This document shows positions 6,237 through 10,775 of a DNA stretch of 10,775 nucleotides, one piece after another (the first letter of the stretch is position 1; every line of letters begins with the position of its first letter). Position numbers and translations under genes: made by a program. The DNA is from JBLHUT01 sp047629975 (GTDB taxonomy: Bacteria; Pseudomonadota; Alphaproteobacteria; Rhodobacterales; Rhodobacteraceae), in contig JBLHUT010000109.1 in assembly GCA_047629975.1 (NCBI GenBank), positions 1-10,775 of the forward strand. Direction: 5' to 3'. The notes beneath the pieces are model-generated. The model did no database searches. It saw only the letters and a program-made list of their open reading frames with translations, and was not told the DNA's origin.

Positions 6237-7115
6237 ATGAAATTATTCCTACTGATCGTTCTGACGATGGCGGCCTTTGCTGCAAATTCGGTTCTCAACC
6301 GGCTGGCCCTTGCCGGAGGTGCCATTGGCCCGATCGAGTTCGGGGTTGTGCGTGTTTTGGCAGGCGCGGTTGTTTTGTGCGCTCTGGTGCGCCTGCGCCT
6401 TGGAGGGGGGGCGCTTTGGGCGGCGTTGCGTCCTGAATGGGGGCGTCTTTTACCGGTGGCTGCGCTGTGCGTTTATATTTTTGCATTCTCGCTGGCTTAT
6501 GTGTCCCTTGATGCAGGTCTCGGGGCGCTGGTCCTGTTTAGTGTTGTGCAGATAACGATGTTTGGCGGTGCGGTTATTTCGGGTGAGGCCATTCCGGCGG
6601 CCCGTTGGGCTGGTGCGGCGATGGCGCTGGTCGGGCTGGGGTGGTTGCTGTGGCCGGGCGGTGCCGAACAGGAAGGCTCCACGATTGTCTGGTCGCTTTT
6701 GATGGGACTGGCCGGTGTCGGTTGGGGGGTCTATTCCCTTGTGGGGCGCGGGGCTCCTGCGCCGCTTGAAGCCACAATGGCAAACTTCTTTTATGCGACC
6801 TGTCCCGCGCTTTTGCTTTGGCTCGGGTTTGGCACATTTCATGCCAGTGCTTACGGGTTCTGGTTGGCGGTGGTGTCCGGAGCGGTCATGTCGGGGCTTG
6901 GCTATGCCTTGTGGTACACGGTGCTGCCGCGCATCAGCGCCTCTGTTGCGGCGCTTGCGCAGTTGAGTGTGCCGGTGATTGCGATGGCGGGGGGCATGTT
7001 GTTCCTGTCAGAGGCCCTGACACCGCGGTTTGTGATCGCTTCGGCCTTTATTCTGGGGGGAATCGCACTGGGCGTTTTCGGGCCTCAGCGCACGATCACT
7101 TCGAGGGGATCATAG
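6237..7115 (+). CDS. EamA/DMT-superfamily inner-membrane transporter
   Basis: This is a very hydrophobic protein of 292 residues with about ten predicted membrane segments, the length and topology of drug/metabolite transporters with two tandem EamA domains (roughly residues 1-130 and 145-285). Typical features include the opening segment with AANSVLNRLAL, YVSLDAGLGALVLFSVVQIT in the first half (helices 3-4), and in the second half SGLGYALWYTVLPRISASVA followed by QLSVPVIAMAGGMLFLSEAL, the classic EamA pattern ending in a conserved Glu. The substrate cannot be told from sequence; relatives export amino acids or other metabolites. The ATG at 6237 is chosen; an in-frame TTG lies at 6231 and the ribosome site is weak for both. 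The 3' end overlaps the convergent Nudix gene by 31 bases. Confidence 0.9.
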   Translation: MKLFLLIVLTMAAFAANSVLNRLALAGGAIGPIEFGVVRVLAGAVVLCALVRLRLGGGALWAALRPEWGRLLPVAALCVYIFAFSLAYVSLDAGLGALVLFSVVQITMFGGAVISGEAIPAARWAGAAMALVGLGWLLWPGGAEQEGSTIVWSLLMGLAGVGWGVYSLVGRGAPAPLEATMANFFYATCPALLLWLGFGTFHASAYGFWLAVVSGAVMSGLGYALWYTVLPRISASVAALAQLSVPVIAMAGGMLFLSEALTPRFVIASAFILGGIALGVFGPQRTITSRGS

Positions 7116-7537
7116 TCAAACCCGTCGGCCCATGCGATTTCGATCAGCCTGTCGGGCTTGATCCGCATCTCGGCCAGTTCTGATTGGGTGACCCAGCGAC
7201 GGCGGTTTACAACCTGTTCAGGGTCCTGCCACGCGTCGCTCAATGTGCCGCTTTCAACCTTGCAGCGAAAAAATATCTCAACCTGATGAAAGCCGTCTCT
7301 CGGGTTGTGAAATTCGTTCACAAGGCAGGGCAAGCCAACGGAAATGGTCAGGCCGGTTTCCTCCATTACCTCGCGTTTGAGATTGTCATGAAGTGATGCG
7401 CCGCGCTCTACCCCGCCACCGGGGGCGCACCAAAGCGAACTTTGGTGCCCGGGATAGGCATTTACAACCAGAAGAGAATTCCGGTGCATCAAGACGGCGC
7501 GAGCGGCGAGGCGTGGTGGAGACATAGCGTCACTCAT
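7085..7537 (-). CDS. Nudix hydrolase with an altered Nudix box
   Basis: A cytosolic Nudix-fold protein of 150 residues; the family cleaves nucleoside diphosphates linked to another group. The Nudix box is GGVERGASLHDNL then KREVMEETGL (about residues 41-63). The metal-binding core R55-E56-x2-E59-E60 is intact, but the first conserved Glu of G-x5-E-x7-REUxEExGU is Ala47. Around the box are W36-C-A-P-G-G-G and, later, FHQVEIFFRCKV, as in MutT-like members. The start is uncertain: ATG at 7537 is chosen, ATG at 7525 is also possible, and a TTG at 7582 would overlap the 5' region of the divergent hydrolase less plausibly. No clear ribosome site is seen. The substrate is unknown. It converges on the EamA gene with a 31-base overlap. 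Confidence 0.9.
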   Translation of the reverse strand: MSDAMSPPRLAARAVLMHRNSLLVVNAYPGHQSSLWCAPGGGVERGASLHDNLKREVMEETGLTISVGLPCLVNEFHNPRDGFHQVEIFFRCKVESGTLSDAWQDPEQVVNRRRWVTQSELAEMRIKPDRLIEIAWADGFDYDPLEVIVR

Positions 7538-7603
7538 ACCGTATGGATCGAAGCAGGCAAGTCCCAGCCTTTCGCCCGGCAAAGGAATGTTTATGGTGTA
7601 CCC

Positions 7604-8344
7604 ATGAGATACATTATCCCTGTGCTGGTCGCGCTTGCTTTACCACAATCTGCCACTGCTGGCGGGTGTGTGGTGTTGTTGCACGGTCTGGCCCGCAGCG
7701 AAGCCTCCATGCTGGTCATGGCAACGGTGTTGGAGCAGTCAGGCTATGTGATTGTCAACGAGGGCTATCCCTCGACCCGGCAAGGCATCGACAGCTTGAA
7801 AGGCATTGTCCGGCGATCTGCCGACCGTTGTCCTGACGGGGTGATCCGCCACTTTGTGACCCATTCGATGGGAGGTATATTGCTCAGGGCGGCGCTTGAG
7901 GATGGGCCGATCGAGGCGATGGGGCGCACGGTCATGCTGGCACCACCAAACGGCGGAAGCGCCTTGGTGGATGCATTGCGCGAGTGGAGCTTGTTCGAGG
8001 AGATCAACGGGCCGGCTGGTTTGCAACTTGGCACCGGGACGGAATCGGTGCCGCTGAGGTTGGGGGATGTGCTGTCGGCCAATTTTGGAGAGGTCGGGAT
8101 TGTGGCTGGTGATTTCTCTTTTAACCCGGTGTTCTCAAGCATAATTCCAGGGGATGATGATGGAAAGGTCAGTGTCGCCGAGACGCGGATTTCCGGCATG
8201 AAAGATCATCTGGTACTTTCTGTTTCGCATACATTGATTGCGGCGAATCCCCTTGTGATTGCGCAGGTGAAAAACTTTCTGGCCAAGGGATATTTCGAGT
8301 ATGGCCTGAGTTACAGTGATATTATCCTTCCCGATCAGAGGTGA
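7604..8344 (+). CDS. Secreted alpha/beta-hydrolase (lipase-like)
   Basis: A 246-residue protein with a signal peptide: MR, a hydrophobic stretch YIIPVLVALALP, and a likely cut after SATA (residue 19), so it should act in the periplasm or outside. The mature part has the alpha/beta-hydrolase order: oxyanion strand VVLLHGLARS (His27-Gly28), nucleophile elbow THSMGG (Ser88; the first Gly of GxSxG is Thr), APPNGGS after the elbow, the candidate acid within PGDDDGKVSV (Asp184-186), and catalytic His209 in VSHT. This layout matches triacylglycerol-lipase/PGAP1-like esterases, though the substrate is not determined. The ATG at 7604 is preferred because it places the signal peptide at the N-terminus; the longer frame from 7442 is antisense to the Nudix gene. 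It is divergent from that gene. Confidence 0.88.
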   Translation: MRYIIPVLVALALPQSATAGGCVVLLHGLARSEASMLVMATVLEQSGYVIVNEGYPSTRQGIDSLKGIVRRSADRCPDGVIRHFVTHSMGGILLRAALEDGPIEAMGRTVMLAPPNGGSALVDALREWSLFEEINGPAGLQLGTGTESVPLRLGDVLSANFGEVGIVAGDFSFNPVFSSIIPGDDDGKVSVAETRISGMKDHLVLSVSHTLIAANPLVIAQVKNFLAKGYFEYGLSYSDIILPDQR

Positions 8345-8375
8345 CGATCGGCAATCGCTGTTGCAGGCAAGCACT

Positions 8376-8420
8376 CCCGCCCCCTTGCGGGGTTGGGCAT
8401 GGCAGGGGGCAAGCCCCCTG
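8376..8420. repeat. Double GC-rich hairpin in a convergent intergenic region
   Basis: Two hairpins lie between the ends of two convergent genes: CCCGC (8376-8380) with GCGGG (8387-8391), loop CCCCTT; and CAGGGGGC (8403-8410) with GCCCCCTG (8413-8420), separated by only AA. Neither is followed by a T-tract. They probably limit read-through or stabilise 3' ends from both sides, or are a dispersed extragenic palindrome of the REP kind; one window cannot tell these apart. Confidence 0.6.
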
Positions 8421-8450
8421 CGGTCAGGCCCGGGGCGCCGTTGTTGCTTC

Positions 8451-9119
8451 TCAATCTGATAGACGTGGTTCAATCAGCGCTGGTCCGCTGGCACGGTTGG
8501 AGTTTACTTCCGCGGCCACCTTGTGAAATGTAAAGTACGTTTCGGGGGCGGCGTGCATCAGGCGTGCGGCCCCTTTTCCGGTTTCACCCAGCCACAAGCC
8601 AAAAGCCTCGGGGGCGAGTGTGACAGGCATTCTGCTGTGCAAGCCGGACATTGTTTTATTGGCAGCGCAGGTCACAATCGCGCATGTCGTCACACCCACA
8701 GGGCCCGCGCCCCAGTCTTGCCAGATTGCTGCAAATGCGATCGGGGTGCCCTTGGCGGGGTGGACATACCACGGTTGACGTGCGCCGGTTTGTGTTTTGG
8801 TCCATTCGTAGAAACCTGTGGCAGGAATGATGCAGCGACGGGAGCGGCAGGCTGCTCCGAAGGCAGGTTTTTGTGCGATGGTTTCTGCGCGTGCATTGAT
8901 CAGCAGCGGGCCGTCGGTCGGGGTCTTGTACCAATGCGGGATAAACCCCCAACGAAATGCTCTGAGCCTGCGTGACCCATTGGTGCTGACAACGGCTGTG
9001 ATCTGCTGTGTCGGACAGATGTTATAGCGATCATTCGGGGGAAGATCATTGTCGGGGGCGGCTTGAAACAGCTGCGCCATTGCCTCTACGGGCAGGGTCA
9101 TTGCAAAACGTCCGCACAT
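8451..9119 (-). CDS. SRAP-domain abasic-site DNA-protein crosslink protein (YedK/HMCES family)
   Basis: The protein shields abasic sites in single-stranded DNA: after removal of Met1, the N-terminal Cys2 forms a thiazolidine crosslink with the open sugar. At 222 residues it has the family length, and every key residue is visible at the expected place: MCGRF (Cys2), INARAET (Asn75, Arg77, Glu79), IIPATGFYEW (Glu105) and GLHSRMPV (His161). RWGFIPHW is the conserved DNA-binding strand. The ATG at 9119 is certain because Cys must be residue 2. No alphaproteobacterial LexA box (GTTC-N7-GTTC) is visible upstream, so SOS control is not supported. The gene is convergent with the hydrolase; the only feature seen upstream is a 12-base palindrome at 9144-9155. 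Confidence 0.96.
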   Translation of the reverse strand: MCGRFAMTLPVEAMAQLFQAAPDNDLPPNDRYNICPTQQITAVVSTNGSRRLRAFRWGFIPHWYKTPTDGPLLINARAETIAQKPAFGAACRSRRCIIPATGFYEWTKTQTGARQPWYVHPAKGTPIAFAAIWQDWGAGPVGVTTCAIVTCAANKTMSGLHSRMPVTLAPEAFGLWLGETGKGAARLMHAAPETYFTFHKVAAEVNSNRASGPALIEPRLSD

Positions 9120-9143
9120 CGGGCCAGCTTAGCCTACCGAGTG

Positions 9144-9155
9144 CTTTTGCAAAAG
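9144..9155. promoter_or_regulatory. Perfect 12-base palindrome upstream of the SRAP gene
   Basis: CTTTTGCAAAAG lies about 25 bases upstream of the SRAP start, within the likely promoter region. It could be an operator or a chance AT-rich palindrome. No promoter boxes are clear around it. Confidence 0.3.
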
Positions 9156-9169
9156 GGTCCAGACAGGAA

Positions 9170-9197
9170 AGGCGCGCCTGATGTGTCGGGCGCGCCT
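9170..9197 (-). terminator. Terminator of the 5'-nucleotidase gene
   Basis: AGGCGCGCC (9170-9178) pairs perfectly with GGCGCGCCT (9189-9197) around a 10-base loop. On the minus strand the stem lies about 22 bases past the nucleotidase stop and is followed by TTTCC. On the plus strand it is followed by GCTTTTT, so it could work both ways, but no plus-strand gene ends here. Confidence 0.8.
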
Positions 9198-9219
9198 GCT
9201 TTTTGCAGTTTATGAAGGG

Positions 9220-10775
9220 TTACTTCCGGATGATGCGGCCTTCGGTTTTTGGCACATAGGCGCCGCTTTTTGACAGATAATCAGCCAGAACCACTTCGAG
9301 CCCGGGGCCGTAGTCATAGGCATTCATCCCGGCGGTTGCGAAAATCTTGTATCCGTCGCCGCCCGAGCGCATGAAGTTGTTGGTTACGACGCCATAGACT
9401 TTTTCGGGGTCGATCGGAACGAAGCTGTCGCCCTGTGCCACCATGACCTCGACCACGCGGCCTTCGCCCGAAGCAATCGCGGAATCCCAGGTAAACTTCA
9501 GGCCTGCAACCTGTGGAAAGCGCCCGCCGCCCTCTTCGACCTGACTGACGCCATTTTCAAGCGCGGCAACGATATCGGCGCCTTTGAGCTGGAATGTCGA
9601 CAGGGTGTTCTGGAAAGGCAGCACCGTCAGCACCTCGCCCATCGTCACATCGCCTGCGTCGATCGAGGCGCGCAATCCGCCGCCGTTCTGGATCGCGATC
9701 GAGATGCCCTGATCTTTCACACGGTCGAGCATCGCGTCGGCGACCAGCACACCCATTTCACATTCCATCGCGCGGCACACCTTGCGGTCGCCTTCGATGG
9801 AGGCCGCTGTCTGTGCGACAATCTGATTGCGGATCTCGTCAAGTGGAATGGCAAGTTCGGCGATTCGCGCCACGGTGGATGTGTCTTCGCTGACGGTGCC
9901 GTCCATGATCAAAGGCTCGCCGGTGGCTTGTGTGATCACACCGGCATCATCGAAGGTGACGTTCAACTCACCAAGGAATTTGCCGTAAGCGTAGGCCTGC
10001 ACGATGGCGGTGTCGTTGACCATCGTCGGATAGGGGCCGACCGCGCGCTCGTTGGTATTCGACAACAGCGTGTTGGTGTGGCCGCCGACAATAACATCGA
10101 CGCCTGTGGTGCCAGCCGCGACCACCTGGTCAACCGCATAACCCGAGTGGGACAGCACGATAATCTTGTTCACGCCCATGGCGGTCAGCGCGTCCACCTC
10201 TCCCTGAACGGCCGCTACCGGATCGGAGAAGGTGATCGCAGGTCCCGAGCTGGACAATTCGTGGGTGTCTTCGGGTGTCAGCCCGATCAGGCCCAGCTTT
10301 TCGCCGCCGCGTTCGATCACCGTGGATTTCGCCAGCTTGCCAGCCAGTTGCGGCTCGGCACTGACATCGGCATTGGACATCAGAACCGGGAAATTGACCC
10401 GGTCCATGAACCCGCTCAACACTTCGGGGCCATCGTCGAATTCGTGGTTGCCCACGGTCATCGCGTCATAGCCAAGCGCGTTCATGAATTCGGCGGCCAT
10501 GGCGCCTTTGTAGTAGGTGTAGAACAATGTGCCCTGAAACTGGTCGCCGCCATCCACAAGGATCGAATTGTTCGTCCGGGCGCGCGCTTGGGAAATCGCG
10601 GTTGTCAGCCGCGCGGTGCCGCCAAAGCACTTGCCTTCGGTGTTGTCTTCGGCAGAGCAGGGGCTGTCGTATTTCGAAATCGGCTCGAACCGGGCATGGA
10701 AATCGTTGGTGTGCAGGATGGTCAGCGCATAATCGGCCGACGCAACCCCCGTCGTCATCGCAAGTGCGGCGACGG
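9220..10775 (-). CDS. Periplasmic 5'-nucleotidase/metallophosphatase, UshA-like (5' end outside window)
   Basis: A periplasmic enzyme that removes phosphate from nucleotides or similar phosphoesters so products can be taken up. The frame stays open to the right edge (VAALAMTTGVASA is the end of a signal peptide), so the true start is outside the window and the ATG at 10758 lies inside the signal sequence. The N-terminal calcineurin-like domain has ILHTNDFHARFEP (Asp and His metal ligands), VDGGDQFQGT, TVGNHEFDDG, VLSHSGY and VGGHTNT. The C-terminal 5'-nucleotidase domain has IQNGGGLRASIDAGD, LTVLPFQNTL and NNFMRSGGDGY, the substrate-binding set. Two Cys pairs (SPCSAEDNTEGKC; VCRAMEC) may form disulfides in the periplasm. 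It ends IIRK before its own terminator. The exact substrate is not determined. Confidence 0.94.
   Translation of the reverse strand, partial: VAALAMTTGVASADYALTILHTNDFHARFEPISKYDSPCSAEDNTEGKCFGGTARLTTAISQARARTNNSILVDGGDQFQGTLFYTYYKGAMAAEFMNALGYDAMTVGNHEFDDGPEVLSGFMDRVNFPVLMSNADVSAEPQLAGKLAKSTVIERGGEKLGLIGLTPEDTHELSSSGPAITFSDPVAAVQGEVDALTAMGVNKIIVLSHSGYAVDQVVAAGTTGVDVIVGGHTNTLLSNTNERAVGPYPTMVNDTAIVQAYAYGKFLGELNVTFDDAGVITQATGEPLIMDGTVSEDTSTVARIAELAIPLDEIRNQIVAQTAASIEGDRKVCRAMECEMGVLVADAMLDRVKDQGISIAIQNGGGLRASIDAGDVTMGEVLTVLPFQNTLSTFQLKGADIVAALENGVSQVEEGGGRFPQVAGLKFTWDSAIASGEGRVVEVMVAQGDSFVPIDPEKVYGVVTNNFMRSGGDGYKIFATAGMNAYDYGPGLEVVLADYLSKSGAYVPKTEGRIIRK

Noticed and set aside
7442..7603. An N-terminal extension of the secreted hydrolase
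   Set aside because: It is antisense to the Nudix gene and would bury the signal peptide, which fits an N-terminus at 7604.
7664..7669. A lipobox Cys at residue 22 of the secreted hydrolase
   Set aside because: The residues before it are A-G-G, not a Leu-type lipobox, and the Cys begins the first beta strand; a signal peptidase I cut after residue 19 fits better.
1..10775. CRISPR array, tRNA or rRNA genes, toxin-antitoxin or defence cluster
   Set aside because: I looked on both strands and saw no regularly spaced repeats, no cloverleaf or rRNA sequence, and no small paired genes with recognisable families.

Overview
The window looks like chromosomal DNA of a marine alphaproteobacterium, most likely Rhodobacteraceae (Roseobacter group). 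The groES-groEL pair with a CIRCE operator, the UshA-type nucleotidase, the YedK-type SRAP protein and the moderately GC-rich codon use all fit this. That placement comes from reading the proteins; no database search was made.

Layout. Positions 1-2050 are an insertion-sequence graveyard with no intact gene: a probable IS256-type element running off the left edge (1-126), a long decayed stretch (127-976) with a possible broken solute-binding-protein fragment and an IS5-like end, and a decayed IS3-family element whose two terminal inverted repeats are still visible (977-1883). Next is an isolated intact gene, a manganese-type inorganic pyrophosphatase (2130-3050, minus), with its own terminator. 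A second decayed segment (3104-4020) holds the remains of an IS110-family transposase, preceded by short hairpins. From 4021 the DNA is ordinary housekeeping sequence: a heat-shock promoter with CIRCE, groES, groEL and a strong terminator; an EamA/DMT transporter converging on and overlapping a Nudix hydrolase; a secreted alpha/beta hydrolase diverging from the Nudix gene; a double-hairpin convergent intergenic region; an SRAP/YedK DNA-protein crosslink protein; and a periplasmic 5'-nucleotidase/metallophosphatase whose signal peptide runs off the right edge.

How the genes work together. Only groES and groEL form a clear operon, the chaperonin, probably repressed by HrcA through CIRCE. The others are single-gene units separated by terminators or by convergent and divergent arrangements. 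I see no new multi-gene system. The points most worth a second look are the Nudix box lacking its first glutamate, the family II pyrophosphatase lying between two IS graveyards, the decayed IS3 element whose end repeats differ only by transitions, and the hairpin-rich DNA between the IS110 remnant and the groE promoter.
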